From contig NZ_PCPA01000030.1 in assembly GCF_002979515.1 (NCBI RefSeq), forward strand, positions 1 to 39,548: 39,548 nt of DNA, read 5' to 3'. Shown here piece after piece: positions 16,399 to 25,644 of the stretch. Numbering within the stretch: the first letter of the stretch is position 1; every line of letters starts with the position of its first letter. The notes below the pieces were generated by a model. That model was not told where the DNA came from. It saw only the letters and a program-made list of their open reading frames with translations, and made no database searches. A program made the position numbers and the translations under genes. The stretch is from Microbacterium sp. MYb54. Its GTDB lineage: Bacteria; Actinomycetota; Actinomycetes; Actinomycetales; Microbacteriaceae.

Positions 16399-16962
16399 AT
16401 GAGCGAGCCTCAGCAGCCTCCCCACCCGCCATCCGCGCAGCAGCCCCCTGCATCGCCGCCCGCTCCCCCCGCGGTGCATCTGCCCGCAGTCCCGCAGTAC
16501 CCGGCCGCCCCTCAATACCCTGCCACCCCGCAGTATCTTGCCGCACCGCAGCACCCTGCCACCCCGCAGTACCAGCCCGCACCGCAGCACCAGCCCGCAC
16601 CGCAGTACTCGGCCACCCAGCAGTACCAGCCCGCACCGCAGGATCCGACCCGCACCGGCAATCCGCTCGGGGTCGCGGCGTTCGTGATCGCGGCGGCCAC
16701 TCTCGCGGTCAACCTGCTCAGCTCCGTCGCTCGGCCGTTCGTGTACGGCGGCGATGGAGGGTTCAATTTCATGCTCGCCGTCGACAACGGGATCGGCATC
16801 CTCAGCTTCTTCACCTACGTCGTGGCGATGGTGCTGGCGCTGATCGCGGTGCGCCGTTCGGCCTCGCGGCTGCTCACCGGAATCGCCATCGGAGTCGCCG
16901 GAACCGGCATCATCGGACTCGTGTCCACCGCCCTCACGATCGGCCTGTACCAGTACCTCTGA
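16399..16962 (+). CDS. Membrane protein with Pro/Gln-rich repeat N-terminus
   Basis: 187 aa. Residues 1-85 are a low-complexity Pro/Gln/Ala region of imperfect PQY-PAA/PAT/QPA units of five residues, probably disordered and cytoplasmic. Residues about 88-187 hold about three hydrophobic segments (LGVAAFVIAAATLAVNLL, ILSFFTYVVAMVLALIAV, GIAIGVAGTGIIGLVSTAL). The layout resembles DUF4190-like actinobacterial envelope proteins; no specific function is assigned. Its last codons and stop are triplicated in tandem (16950-17000). Confidence 0.8.
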   Translation: MSEPQQPPHPPSAQQPPASPPAPPAVHLPAVPQYPAAPQYPATPQYLAAPQHPATPQYQPAPQHQPAPQYSATQQYQPAPQDPTRTGNPLGVAAFVIAAATLAVNLLSSVARPFVYGGDGGFNFMLAVDNGIGILSFFTYVVAMVLALIAVRRSASRLLTGIAIGVAGTGIIGLVSTALTIGLYQYL

Positions 16963-17000
16963 AGAACCAATACCTCTGAAGAACCAGCACCTCTGAAGAC
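16950..17000 (+). repeat. Three tandem 17-bp repeats covering the stop codon
   Basis: Units CCAGTACCTCTGAAGAA (16950-16966), CCAATACCTCTGAAGAA (16967-16983) and CCAGCACCTCTGAAGAC (16984-17000). The first contains the native TGA (16960-16962); the others repeat it at 16977 and 16994, giving TGA in all three frames. Near-identity suggests a recent expansion. Same period and placement as 10781-10831 and 36392-36435. Confidence 0.9.
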
Positions 17001-17007
17001 GAGAGCG

Positions 17008-18282
17008 TCAGCGTTCGGCCAACACCCGCTCGTAGACCTCGACCATCGCCGCCGTGCGCGACGATTGCCGGAACGCCTCGGCGACCTCCGGAAGCGGGGT
17101 CGGGGCCGTGCCTCCTGCGATGTCGGATGCGGCCTGCCGCAGCGTCTCGGCAAGCGCGGCGGTGCGTCGCGCTTCGAGCTCACGGCCGGATGCCACAGCA
17201 CCGGCCTCCGGAGAATCCGCCTCCGGTACGGCCCAGAGTCCCCCACCGAGCTCTGTCGCGATGTCGGGGTCGCAGATCACAGACGGCGTCCCGAGGGTGG
17301 CCGCCTCGAACGGAGTCATCCCCTGCGTCTCGAACCCGATCGACGTCTGCACGAGCGCATCGGCCGCGGCGATCCGGGCCAGTGTCTGCGGGTAGGTCAG
17401 GCGCCCGGCGAAACGCACACCGTCATGCCCGCGGACGATCTTCTCGGCGGCCGAACGCTGTGCGCCACCGCCGATGATCTCCAACTCGGCGTCGACCCCC
17501 GAAGCGATGAACGCCTCGAGGAAGGGCAGCAGCCGCTTCTCGGGACTCATCCGCCCGAGCCAGACGAAGCGCGGGCGCCCGGGCTCGCGCTGCATCGGCC
17601 GCGCTGCGAGTGTCTGCTCTCGCAGGTCGTCGTCGATCCCGTTCCAGATGACGTCGACGTGTGCGAACACCTCGTGCTGCTCGAGGCGCCGGGCGAAATG
17701 GGTCGAGGGAGCCGTGACGGCAGATGCTCCGGCGGCGAGGCCACGTAGGAATGCCCAACCGTCGCTGCCCCGCACCGGGCCCGCACCACTCGTGTCTTCA
17801 CCGCCGCTCGTGGCTACACCGCGCATCGCGATGCCCCGCCAGGTGTTCAGCGCCGCGAGCACTGGCCGATGCAGTGGTGTCACGGCGGCGATTCCGACGT
17901 CGACGCGGTTGTGCATCGTGTGCACGACCGGGATGCCGTGGCGCTCGGCGTAGCGGTGCCCGATGAAGGCACCCCAGAAGTCGGCCTGCACATGAACCAG
18001 GTCGGCGGGCGGGCGACGGGTCATGGCCTTGTCGAGGAAGCGGTCACTCGCGCGGCCGGGCCAGCTCATCGAGTACTCGCGGTCGACGGTGATCGGCATC
18101 GATGGAAGGTCGATGTACGCCCCACCGTGAATGCCGGACGAGTCGCGCGACCCGTGCATCTTCGGGGCGACGACCGTCACCGTGTGCCCTGCGCGTTCGA
18201 GGAACTCCCGCTGGAGCCGCATCGACACCTGCGCTCCCCCGAGGGAGTCGAGGTGCTGATCGCCGAAGAAGACGATGTGCAT
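17008..18282 (-). CDS. Glycosyltransferase family 4, second of a pair
   Basis: 424-aa GT-B glycosyltransferase, starting MHIVFFGDQHLDSLGGAQVSMRLQ (ATG 18282; the open frame extends further upstream but overlaps the preceding gene). The N-terminal Rossmann acceptor domain shows GGAQVSMRL and HTVTVVAPK. The C-terminal donor domain shows VWLGRMSPEKRLLPFLEA and the EX7E-like GFETQGMTPFEAATLG. It follows the next GT4 gene by 13 bases in the same operon. Probably cytoplasmic, building a glycolipid or cell-surface glycan; substrate unknown. Confidence 0.85.
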   Translation of the reverse strand: MHIVFFGDQHLDSLGGAQVSMRLQREFLERAGHTVTVVAPKMHGSRDSSGIHGGAYIDLPSMPITVDREYSMSWPGRASDRFLDKAMTRRPPADLVHVQADFWGAFIGHRYAERHGIPVVHTMHNRVDVGIAAVTPLHRPVLAALNTWRGIAMRGVATSGGEDTSGAGPVRGSDGWAFLRGLAAGASAVTAPSTHFARRLEQHEVFAHVDVIWNGIDDDLREQTLAARPMQREPGRPRFVWLGRMSPEKRLLPFLEAFIASGVDAELEIIGGGAQRSAAEKIVRGHDGVRFAGRLTYPQTLARIAAADALVQTSIGFETQGMTPFEAATLGTPSVICDPDIATELGGGLWAVPEADSPEAGAVASGRELEARRTAALAETLRQAASDIAGGTAPTPLPEVAEAFRQSSRTAAMVEVYERVLAER

Positions 18283-18295
18283 GTCCGGCTGCTCG

Positions 18296-19528
18296 CTACT
18301 CGGGCAGCTGCTCGTCGCGGTACAGCGCCTCGAAGGTGTCGAGGGTGCGGTTGATGTCGTGGATCGCGACACCGTCGAGCGAGGCCTGCTGCATCCGCTC
18401 GTACTCCGCAGGTTCCGCGGTGAGCACATCGGTCAGGCGCGCAGCGAGCTCGTCGACGTTGCCCGGCTCGAACAGGTAGCCGTTCTCACCGTCGTGCACG
18501 AGGTGCGGGAGGGCGACGGCATCAGCGGCGACGATCGGCAGGGCCGAGGCCATCGCCTCCATGGTCGCGATGGACTGCAGCTCTGCGATCGAGGCGATCA
18601 CGAACAGGCTCGCGCGCGACAGCAGGGCGCGCAGCTCCTCGTCGCTCGTGCGACCGTGGAATGTGACCCGATCGGCGAGCCCGAGCTGCACCGTGAGGTT
18701 CTCGAGCTGCTTGCGCTGGTCGCCACCGCCGACGATGTCGAACGTGGTCTCCAGCGCAGGATCGAGCTTCGTCATCGCCTTGAGGATGACCTCGACCTGC
18801 TTCTCGGCGGTGAGTCGGCCGACGAAGATGATGCGATTCTTCTCGCGCGGGGCGATCACGGGGGCGTACTGCGTGCGATCGATGCCGCAGCTGACGGGGA
18901 TGACCCCCTTCACCTCGACGGTCTTCTCGAGGAAGTCGGCCGCCCGACGGGTCGGCGTGGTGATCGCGCGCGTCAGGTCGAAAGTCTTCTTGGCATCGGC
19001 CCACGCGAACTTCAGGATGAGATCGTCGATGAACTTCGGCATGGTGGTGTGGTCGAGGATGTTCTCGGCCATGACGTGATTGGTCGCGATGACCGGGATG
19101 CCGCGTTCGTGGGCGATCCGCGCCAGCCCGCGGCCGATCAGGATGTGGGACTGGATGTGCACGACATCCGGCTGCACCTGGTCGATGACCTTGCGGGCAT
19201 AGGGCTTCGAACGCCACGGCCAGATGAATCGCAGCCAGTCATGCGGGGGCCAACGCACCGACGGCAGGCGGTGCAGCGTCATCGGCTCGCCCTCGATGAC
19301 CTCGGTGTGCGGCTGAGCGCGACGGTAGGCCTGGTTGGGTGCGACGACGTGCACCTCGTGCCCGCGCTGCACGAGGCCTGCGGCGAGGCGCTCGGCGAAA
19401 CGGGCGGCGCCGTTGATGTCGGGGGCGAACGTGTCGCAGCCGATCACGATCTTCAACGGGCGAGGGGCGGATTCGGCGGCGGGGCCGCTCGACGGATCGA
19501 TCGGATCGTCGGAGGAGGTCACAGACAT
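18296..19528 (-). CDS. Glycosyltransferase family 4, PimB/MgtA-like
   Basis: 410-aa GT-B enzyme. The acceptor domain starts LKIVIGCDTFAPDINGAARFAERLA and includes VVHIQSHILIGRGLARIA. The donor domain has IIFVGRLTAEKQVEVILKAM and the EX7E motif region IAELQSIATMEAMASALPIVA. This matches actinobacterial GT4 enzymes that glycosylate phosphatidylinositol or diacylglycerol (PimB/MgtA group), but the exact substrate is not determinable. First gene of a two-gene operon with the GT4 downstream. ATG 19528. Confidence 0.87.
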   Translation of the reverse strand: MSVTSSDDPIDPSSGPAAESAPRPLKIVIGCDTFAPDINGAARFAERLAAGLVQRGHEVHVVAPNQAYRRAQPHTEVIEGEPMTLHRLPSVRWPPHDWLRFIWPWRSKPYARKVIDQVQPDVVHIQSHILIGRGLARIAHERGIPVIATNHVMAENILDHTTMPKFIDDLILKFAWADAKKTFDLTRAITTPTRRAADFLEKTVEVKGVIPVSCGIDRTQYAPVIAPREKNRIIFVGRLTAEKQVEVILKAMTKLDPALETTFDIVGGGDQRKQLENLTVQLGLADRVTFHGRTSDEELRALLSRASLFVIASIAELQSIATMEAMASALPIVAADAVALPHLVHDGENGYLFEPGNVDELAARLTDVLTAEPAEYERMQQASLDGVAIHDINRTLDTFEALYRDEQLPE

Positions 19529-19652
19529 GCTGCCTTACGATGTGGCGGCCAAGGAGAGCCCTGGTCGGGCGCTGGCCACTCTACCGGAGGGCCCTGATCA
19601 CACGGCCGAGGCGTACCGGGCATCGCTCAGGCGCAGCCGTTACCGTGGAGCC

Positions 19653-20240
19653 ATGCGACTGACTGCCGACGCCGATCCCCAGCTGTGGATTCCCGTGACG
19701 GACTCGCTCGGGTGGAAGGGCCGCCGGCATCGCAAGGTGGCCATCCGGATGCTGCTGGGCCAGGTGAACGCAGCGGTGGGCGCGACAGAGCGGCCGGGGT
19801 CGAAGTTCGGCGCGTGGGCGATGAGCCAGGCGGCGCCGATGCTGATGAAACGGGCGGACGGTCGCGTGCTGGTGTGGACCTGGAAGGCCGAGCCGGATTT
19901 GGTCGTGGCGATGGCGACCGCGCAGGTCTTGACACCGGACGTGCGCATCGCGCGGGCCTCGATGCCGATGGACTACGACGACACCGAGTCATTCCCCACC
20001 CGCCTCGGCGTGGGCGAGAAGCTGCTGGTGCCGATGCCGCCGTCTCCGGCGTCGCCGCCGTTCGCGACGTACACCTGGGACACCGGCACGCATCTGGTGA
20101 CCCTGACCGCCGTGTGCAGCGACAAGGAGCGGTTCGGCACGCTGGTCGGCGCTCTCGACGACCTGGCACGCAGTCTCCGCATCGCCGACGACCTCACCGG
20201 CGGGGAAGCCCCCGACGTGCTGCGGCTCGATCCGGCCTGA
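19653..20240 (+). CDS. Conserved hypothetical protein, 195 aa
   Basis: Starts MRLTADADPQLWIPV (ATG 19653, GGAG 6 bases upstream). Soluble, without signal peptide or membrane segment. The middle carries VLVWTWKAEPDLVVAMATAQV and the C-terminus LVGALDDLARSLRIADDL. It resembles small actinobacterial proteins of unknown function; I do not assign a family. It is divergent from the GT4 operon. An in-frame upstream ATG at 19527 would overlap the GT4 start and is unlikely. Confidence 0.7.
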   Translation: MRLTADADPQLWIPVTDSLGWKGRRHRKVAIRMLLGQVNAAVGATERPGSKFGAWAMSQAAPMLMKRADGRVLVWTWKAEPDLVVAMATAQVLTPDVRIARASMPMDYDDTESFPTRLGVGEKLLVPMPPSPASPPFATYTWDTGTHLVTLTAVCSDKERFGTLVGALDDLARSLRIADDLTGGEAPDVLRLDPA

Positions 20241-20261
20241 TCGCCCTCTCCCGCTACCGGG

Positions 20262-20645
20262 TCAGGACGCTACTGGTCCCGCGGGGTCTGCCGGCGGCTG
20301 CCACAGCTCGATCGCGAGTCCTTCCGGGTCGTGGATACGGGCGAACGTTCCGTATTCGTCGGTGTTCCACTCGTCGCGGCGCTCCACCGGGATGCCCTCG
20401 GATTCCAGCCGCGCGGCGAGTTGCTCGATGTCGGTCACGCGCAGATTGAGCATGAACTGCTGGTCGGCGGCGAAGTAGTCGCTGTCGACAGGGAACGGGG
20501 CGAAGACGGTCATCCCCGCGTCCTGCTGCCAGATACCGGTGTGGCCGGCGCTGATCCCCAGATGCTCCTGGTACCAGGTGGCCCTCGCCTCCGGATCTCT
20601 GCTGCGGAAGAAGAGGCCGCCGATGCCTGTCACGTCTGAGGTCAT
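20262..20645 (-). CDS. VOC-family (glyoxalase/bleomycin-resistance-like) protein
   Basis: 127 aa with the paired beta-alpha-beta-beta-beta fold pattern: GIGGLFFRSRDPEARATWYQEHLG at the start, and FMLNLRVTDIEQLAARLESEGI, ARIHDPEGLAIELWQPP in the second half. The terminal Glu of IELWQPP is the usual metal ligand position. Substrate unknown. ATG 20645 is used here; an in-frame ATG at 20663 has a better-spaced GGAG and would add six residues. It follows the MmcQ/YjbR gene closely. Confidence 0.83.
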   Translation of the reverse strand: MTSDVTGIGGLFFRSRDPEARATWYQEHLGISAGHTGIWQQDAGMTVFAPFPVDSDYFAADQQFMLNLRVTDIEQLAARLESEGIPVERRDEWNTDEYGTFARIHDPEGLAIELWQPPADPAGPVAS

Positions 20646-20664
20646 GTTCCTGTTGTAGTGCATC

Positions 20665-21075
20665 TCACTCCAGCCCGCGCTCCCCCAGCCACTGCTTCGC
20701 CACCCTGGCAGGCGCCCGCACCAGCCAGGCATCCGTGATGATCTCGACGAGTCGCTCGCGATCGACGACATCCAGACGCACCAGCAACCCCGGGTAACCG
20801 TCGAAGTGCGGGATCGTGAACAGCGCCTCGGGCTCGGCCGCCAGCAGCGCCTCCTTCTCGCCGAGGTCGGCGACGCGCACCGCGAGCACGGCACCATCCG
20901 GCCACGCCCGTCCGAGCTCGGCGAGCTGGCGCAGGTCCGTCGCGCTCGGGCCCCGGAGCCACGCGAACTGACCGCTCTTCAGCCGCCAGGCCGCCGCCCC
21001 GGTGTGGCCGCTGACCGCCTCCACCGCGCCGGGGAAGGCGAGGGCGATCACACGCACGTCATCGATGCTCACCAT
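20665..21075 (-). CDS. MmcQ/YjbR family protein
   Basis: 136 aa. Family features are an early ALAFPGAVEAVSGHTGAAAWRLKSGQFAWL and a central LLAAEPEALFTIPHFDGYPGLLVRLDVVDRE-type segment, ending with a helix (ARVAKQWLGERGLE). Small CyaY-like-fold DNA-binding or unknown-function proteins by family. First of a two-gene unit with the VOC gene; divergent from the DUF2252 gene. Confidence 0.85.
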   Translation of the reverse strand: MVSIDDVRVIALAFPGAVEAVSGHTGAAAWRLKSGQFAWLRGPSATDLRQLAELGRAWPDGAVLAVRVADLGEKEALLAAEPEALFTIPHFDGYPGLLVRLDVVDRERLVEIITDAWLVRAPARVAKQWLGERGLE

Positions 21076-21117
21076 CCCGCCATCGTCCACCCGCTGTCGT
21101 CCTGCCACAATGGCCAG

Positions 21118-22461
21118 ATGCTGCCCGCTTGGACGCGCCCGCCGTCACATCGCGAACTCCTCGACCGCGGCGAGGAGGCCCGCAAGCACGCACCTCGACG
21201 CGCCCTCGCCGACCTCGCGAGCGGCGAGCGCGACCCCCTCGGCATCCTCGCCACGCAGAACAGCTCCCGCATCCCCGAGCTGCTTCCGCTTCGGGCTGAG
21301 CGCATGTCGACGAGCCCCTTCGCGTTCTACCGAGGAACAGCGGCGCTGATGGCCGCCGACCTCGCCGATGCTCCGCACAGTGGCATCTTCGTCGCCTCCT
21401 GCGGCGACGCCCACGTGTCGAACTTCGGGTTCTACGCCTCGGCCGAACGACGACTGATGTTCGACCTCAACGACTTCGACGAGGCCGCCTGGGCGCCGTG
21501 GGAGTGGGATCTGAAGCGGCTCGTGGCGAGCATCGTCGTCGGTGGCCAGGCGAGCGGCCGCTCCGACGAGGTCATCGATGCTGCGGTCCTGGCCGCCGTC
21601 GCCGGATACGCCCGAGGTATCGCCCGCGCCACGGAGTCGAGCCCCACCGCCCGCTACTTCACGCACTTCGACGTCGCATCAGCGCGGTCCATGCTCGACA
21701 AGGCGTCGCAGAAGGCGATCCGCGGCGCGGTGAAGCAGGCAGAGCGACGGACGGGCGAACGCGCGGTGCGTCGACTCACTGTGGAGGATGCCGACGGCCG
21801 GCGCCGTTTCCTGCACGACGAGCCGACCACCACGCCGGTCGGCCCCGCCCTTCTCGATTTCGTGCAGGATCTGCTGACGCAGTATCGCCGCACCACGAGC
21901 CCCGACGTCGCCCTGCTGTTCGACCACTTCACCGTGAGCGACGTCGCGCGCCGCGTGGTCGGCGTCGGCAGCGTCGGCACGCGCTGCTACCTGGTGCTCT
22001 TCCAGGACGGCGAGGGCAGCACGGTCCTGATGCAGCCGAAGCAGGCGTCGCAGAGCGTCCTCGTCGAGTACGGGCGCATCGTCCAGCCGCCCGCGCTGCA
22101 GGAGGCCATCGGCTCGTCGGGCGAGGGGGCTCGCGTCGTCGCGATGCAGCGCATCCTGCAGGCGCTCTCCGACCCGTTCCTCGGACATATGCGCAACGCG
22201 AACGCCGACTTCTACGTGCGGCAGTTCCACGACATGAAGGGCAGCATCGACGTCGAGGACCTCGAAGACGGGCCGTTCATCACCTATGGCCAGGCGTGCG
22301 CCGCGACCATCGCCCGCGCCCACAGCCAGTCGCTGACGGCCACCGAGGTCGCGGGCTACATCGGCAGCGGACGTGTGCTCGGACCGGCGCTGCTCGAATG
22401 GGCGCGCGCCTATGCCGCGGTGTCACTGGCCGATTACGAGCTGTTCCGCGCGTCGCTCTGA
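21118..22461 (+). CDS. DUF2252 family protein
   Basis: 447 aa, soluble, with kinase-like fold hallmarks of DUF2252: RMSTSPFAFYRGTAALMAADLA, GDAHVSNFGFYAS, FDLNDFDEAAWAPWEWDLKRLVAS, then RCYLVLFQDG...LMQPKQASQSVL and FYVRQFHDMKGS. HVSNFG and LNDFDE probably correspond to catalytic-loop and metal-binding positions. Function unknown; by fold a possible phosphotransferase. ATG 21118. Confidence 0.9.
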   Translation: MLPAWTRPPSHRELLDRGEEARKHAPRRALADLASGERDPLGILATQNSSRIPELLPLRAERMSTSPFAFYRGTAALMAADLADAPHSGIFVASCGDAHVSNFGFYASAERRLMFDLNDFDEAAWAPWEWDLKRLVASIVVGGQASGRSDEVIDAAVLAAVAGYARGIARATESSPTARYFTHFDVASARSMLDKASQKAIRGAVKQAERRTGERAVRRLTVEDADGRRRFLHDEPTTTPVGPALLDFVQDLLTQYRRTTSPDVALLFDHFTVSDVARRVVGVGSVGTRCYLVLFQDGEGSTVLMQPKQASQSVLVEYGRIVQPPALQEAIGSSGEGARVVAMQRILQALSDPFLGHMRNANADFYVRQFHDMKGSIDVEDLEDGPFITYGQACAATIARAHSQSLTATEVAGYIGSGRVLGPALLEWARAYAAVSLADYELFRASL

Positions 22462-22467
22462 GAAGAG

Positions 22468-22505
22468 CTTCGCCCCCGCGCACCGCCAGGCACGCGAGGG
22501 CGAAG
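22468..22505. terminator. Hairpin between convergent DUF2252 and GH38 genes
   Basis: CTTCGCCC (22468-22475) pairs with GGGCGAAG (22498-22505). An inner CGCG/CGCG pair (22477-22480 with 22493-22496) extends the stem. Its position between two convergent stop codons suggests a shared terminator. Confidence 0.65.
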
Positions 22506-22517
22506 AAGCAGCCCGAC

Positions 22518-25500
22518 TCAGCGCACGATGCGGAGCGTGCGCACCTCGAACGGCCGCAGCTCAAGCACACCGCCGGTCCGCGCCTCGTCGATGTCGTCTT
22601 CGATCAGACTCACCTCGCGCACCTCGCGGTGCTCGAAGCCGACCGACAGCTCACCGACCGCACGTCGCCCGAGCGCCTCGTACACGCGCACGATCACGTC
22701 GCCGGAGCCGTCGTCGGCGAGCTTGACCGCCGACACCACGATGCCCTCGCCCTGCACCGACACCAGCGGTTCGACCTCGCGCCCACCGTGCACGACGGTC
22801 GGAAGCGTGTTGATCCGGATGCCCTCGGCCGTGGCGATCGCGGCGTCCGCGCCGATCACGAAGCCGACCTCGATCTCGTGGTGGCCGTGATCGGTGTCCG
22901 GGTCGGGGAACCGCGGCGCCCGCAGCAGCGAGAGCCGCACGGTAGTCGCGACCGCGTCGTCCGACACCTCGCGCGACGTGTCGTAACCGTAGATCGAGTC
23001 GTTCACGAGAGCGACGCCGAAGTCCTGCTCGCGCACCAGCACGAAGCGGTGCATCGAGGTCTCGAACTTCGCCGCCTCCCAGCTGGTGTTCGTGTGCGTC
23101 ACCCGCGACTGGTAGCCGAACTGCGTCTCGGCGTCGGTGTGCGCGGCCTGGATGTCGAGCGGGAAGGCGAGCTTGAGCAGCTTCTCGGTCTCGTGCCAGT
23201 CGACCTCGTTGCGCAGCAGCACGGTCCGGGAATCCGGTGCGAGGACGATCGTCTGCGAGATGGTCGACTCCGAGAACGGACGCACGACCGCGATCTTCGC
23301 GACACCGCCGACCAGGGACGCCTCGATGGATGAGACCGCGGTGAGGTCCTCGACGCTGTTGCGGTAGTACCGATCGATGTCCCACGCATCCCACATGTTC
23401 GGGAAGTCCTGGTGCAGCTGGAACAGGTTCGCGGCCTTGCCCGCAGCCACAGCCTCGCGCCCGGTGGCCTTGTCGACGGCCGAGACGATCAGGCCCTCGG
23501 CGGAGACCAGCACCGAGACGAGCTCGTTCTCCAGGCGCCAGCCGCCGGCCTCCTCCGTGAGCGAGACCGCAGCGGCGGTGGACTCGGGGACGAACGCCGC
23601 TCCGAGGGCACGACCGCCCTTCCCGACGCGACCGACCGAGGTCGGCTCGAACCGCAGCTCGCGGTCGCCTTCTCCGGCCAGCGAGCGACGGGCGGCCACC
23701 GAGATGTCCTCCGCGTCCGACAGCACATCGGTCAGCAAGGAGACAGCCTCGCGGTGCACCCAGGCGATCGAGGTGCCCGGCAGGATGTCGTGGAACTCGT
23801 GCAGCAGCACGGCCTGCCAGAGCCTGTCGAACTCGGCCTGCGGGTACGCGGCACCGGTGCGCACGGCATCGGTGGCGGCCCACAGCTCGGCCTCGATCAG
23901 TGCGTGCTCGGCCCAGCGGTGCAGCGCCTTGGTGGCGTGCTGGCTGGTGAGCGTTCCGCGGTGCAGCTCGAGGTACAGCTCGCCGACCCAGACCGCCGGG
24001 TGCGGCAGCTCGGCCTTGGCGGCGTCGAAGAAGACGTCGGGATGCTCCCACACGACCTGCGCGCTGCCCTCGAGGTCACGCAGGCGCTCGGCCTTGCCCG
24101 TCATCTCACGGGTCGTGCCGCCACCGCCGTCGCCCCAGCCGACCGGAGCGATCGACCGCGAGCTGAGCCGGTTCTCCTTGAACTGGCGAGAGGCCTTCGC
24201 GACCTCCATGCCGCTCAGCTGCGAGTTGTAGGTGTCCATCGACGGGAAGTGCGTGAACACCTGCGAGCCGTCGATGCCCTCCCAGAGGAAGGAGTGGTGC
24301 GGGAAGACGTTCTGCTGGTTCCAGGAGATCTTCTGCGTGAAGAACCACTCGAACCCGGCGCGGCGCATCAGCTGCGGCAGGGCCGGCGAGTACCCGAAGC
24401 TGTCCGGCAGCCACACGCCCTTCGAGCGGATGCCGAACTCGCGCTCGAAGAACCGCTGCCCGTGCGAGAACTGCCGCACGAGCGACTCTCCCGTCGGCAT
24501 CACGGTGTCGGACTCGACCCACATGCCACCCAGCGGCAGGAAGCGCCCGGCGGCGACCGCGGCCTTGACCCGCTCCCACACCTCGGGGCGGTGCTCCTTG
24601 ATCCAGGCGTACTGCTGCGCGCTGGACATGCCGTACTGGAACTCGGGCTGCTCGTCGATGAGCGTCGTCATCGACGAGGTGGTGCGCGCGACCTTGCGGA
24701 TCGTCTCGCGCACGGGCCACAGCCACGCCGAGTCGATGTGCGCGTGGCCGACGGCCGAGATGCGGTGCGCGCTGGCCTCGGCGGGAGCGGCCAGCACGTC
24801 TGCGAGGCGAGTACGGGCGTCGGGAGCCGTCGCCACGATGTGCTGCAGATCGAGCACGTCGAGGGCGTCGTCCATCGCCTGCAGGATGCGCATGCGGCGC
24901 GGCGACGTCGCCGGCAGCTCGGCCTGCAGCTCGAACAGCACCTCGAGGTCGAGGGACAGGTCGAAGACCTCCTGCTCGAACACGGCCAGGTCCATCCGGC
25001 GCGCACGGTAGAGGCGCTCCTTCGAGGAGGTGAGGATGTCGCCCTCCTGCGTCGGCAGGAAGGGGTGGTAGTCGAGCAGCACCGGGTTGGACGCCGCCTC
25101 GAGGTACAGCTCGACGGGTTCGTCACCCGCGGCGGTTTCGGTGATGGGCACCCACTGGTTGCGCGGGTTGATGCTCTTCACCGGGATCGGGTCGGCCTGC
25201 GCACCACCCTTGCGATAGGCCAGGGCCTCGCACTGGAAGCCCGTCATGTTCACGTCGAAGCCGAGGTCGATGAGGGCCTCGACCCGGCGCCCCGCCCACT
25301 CTGCCGGCACGCGTCCGGTGAGCTTGAACCAGGTGGTGCCCCACGCCGGACCCCAGGGGGCGCCGACGGTCCCGGGTTCGTAGTCGAGGGCGAGCCCTTC
25401 CGCAGGAGCGATCGGCTCGCCGGGCAGCTCGTGGATCTCGACGTCCAGCGGCACGGAGGCCGAGTGGATCGCCGGGCGGATGCGCTCCTCGAGCACGCGC

Positions 25501-25538
25501 TTGACGCGGCCGACGGTGAGCGAGGTGTCGTCATGCAT
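22518..25538 (-). CDS. GH38 alpha-mannosidase (cytoplasmic)
   Basis: 1006 aa. Hydrolyses alpha-mannosides. The catalytic GH38 domain shows GHAHIDSAWLWPVRETIRK (about residue 262; His and Asp are zinc ligands in the family) and GVWLPDSFGYSPALPQL (about 375; the Asp of PDSFG is the family nucleophile). The helical middle domain and C-terminal beta-sandwich follow. No signal peptide, so it acts on imported oligosaccharides. ATG 25538 (MHDDTSLTVGR) has GGAGA 8 bases upstream. It lies 106 bases downstream of the GH20 gene in the same direction and is probably co-transcribed from the box-1 promoter. Its leader and first eight codons are duplicated in front of GH20. Confidence 0.93.
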   Translation of the reverse strand: MHDDTSLTVGRVKRVLEERIRPAIHSASVPLDVEIHELPGEPIAPAEGLALDYEPGTVGAPWGPAWGTTWFKLTGRVPAEWAGRRVEALIDLGFDVNMTGFQCEALAYRKGGAQADPIPVKSINPRNQWVPITETAAGDEPVELYLEAASNPVLLDYHPFLPTQEGDILTSSKERLYRARRMDLAVFEQEVFDLSLDLEVLFELQAELPATSPRRMRILQAMDDALDVLDLQHIVATAPDARTRLADVLAAPAEASAHRISAVGHAHIDSAWLWPVRETIRKVARTTSSMTTLIDEQPEFQYGMSSAQQYAWIKEHRPEVWERVKAAVAAGRFLPLGGMWVESDTVMPTGESLVRQFSHGQRFFEREFGIRSKGVWLPDSFGYSPALPQLMRRAGFEWFFTQKISWNQQNVFPHHSFLWEGIDGSQVFTHFPSMDTYNSQLSGMEVAKASRQFKENRLSSRSIAPVGWGDGGGGTTREMTGKAERLRDLEGSAQVVWEHPDVFFDAAKAELPHPAVWVGELYLELHRGTLTSQHATKALHRWAEHALIEAELWAATDAVRTGAAYPQAEFDRLWQAVLLHEFHDILPGTSIAWVHREAVSLLTDVLSDAEDISVAARRSLAGEGDRELRFEPTSVGRVGKGGRALGAAFVPESTAAAVSLTEEAGGWRLENELVSVLVSAEGLIVSAVDKATGREAVAAGKAANLFQLHQDFPNMWDAWDIDRYYRNSVEDLTAVSSIEASLVGGVAKIAVVRPFSESTISQTIVLAPDSRTVLLRNEVDWHETEKLLKLAFPLDIQAAHTDAETQFGYQSRVTHTNTSWEAAKFETSMHRFVLVREQDFGVALVNDSIYGYDTSREVSDDAVATTVRLSLLRAPRFPDPDTDHGHHEIEVGFVIGADAAIATAEGIRINTLPTVVHGGREVEPLVSVQGEGIVVSAVKLADDGSGDVIVRVYEALGRRAVGELSVGFEHREVREVSLIEDDIDEARTGGVLELRPFEVRTLRIVR

Positions 25539-25558
25539 TGGTGGGTCTCCGGGCTCGA
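25514..25558. repeat. 45-bp direct repeat, copy at the GH38 start
   Basis: Spans the GH38 leader and first codons. The copy at 27138-27181 differs by two substitutions and one missing G. The pair flanks the GH20 gene in direct orientation. Confidence 0.9.
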
Positions 25559-25563
25559 AGGTG

Positions 25564-25623
25564 GGTGGTGGCGGTCGTGATGATGATGGCGGTGCTGGTG
25601 GTGGCGGTCGTGATGATGATGGC
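25564..25623. repeat. Two 27-bp direct repeats between GH20 and GH38
   Basis: A perfect 27-bp unit, beginning GGTGGTGGCGGTCGTGATGA and ending TGATGGC, at 25564-25590 and 25597-25623 (period 33). It lies in the 106-bp spacer upstream of the GH38 start and does not form a stable hairpin. Probably a slippage or recombination product. Confidence 0.85.
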
Positions 25624-25644
25624 TCGGCAGCGACGGGCTCGACG

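Noticed and set aside
16399..16650. PQY repeats as a possible surface-protein or CRISPR signature
   Set aside because: Five-residue coding low-complexity repeats in a membrane protein; no spacers and no anchoring motif.
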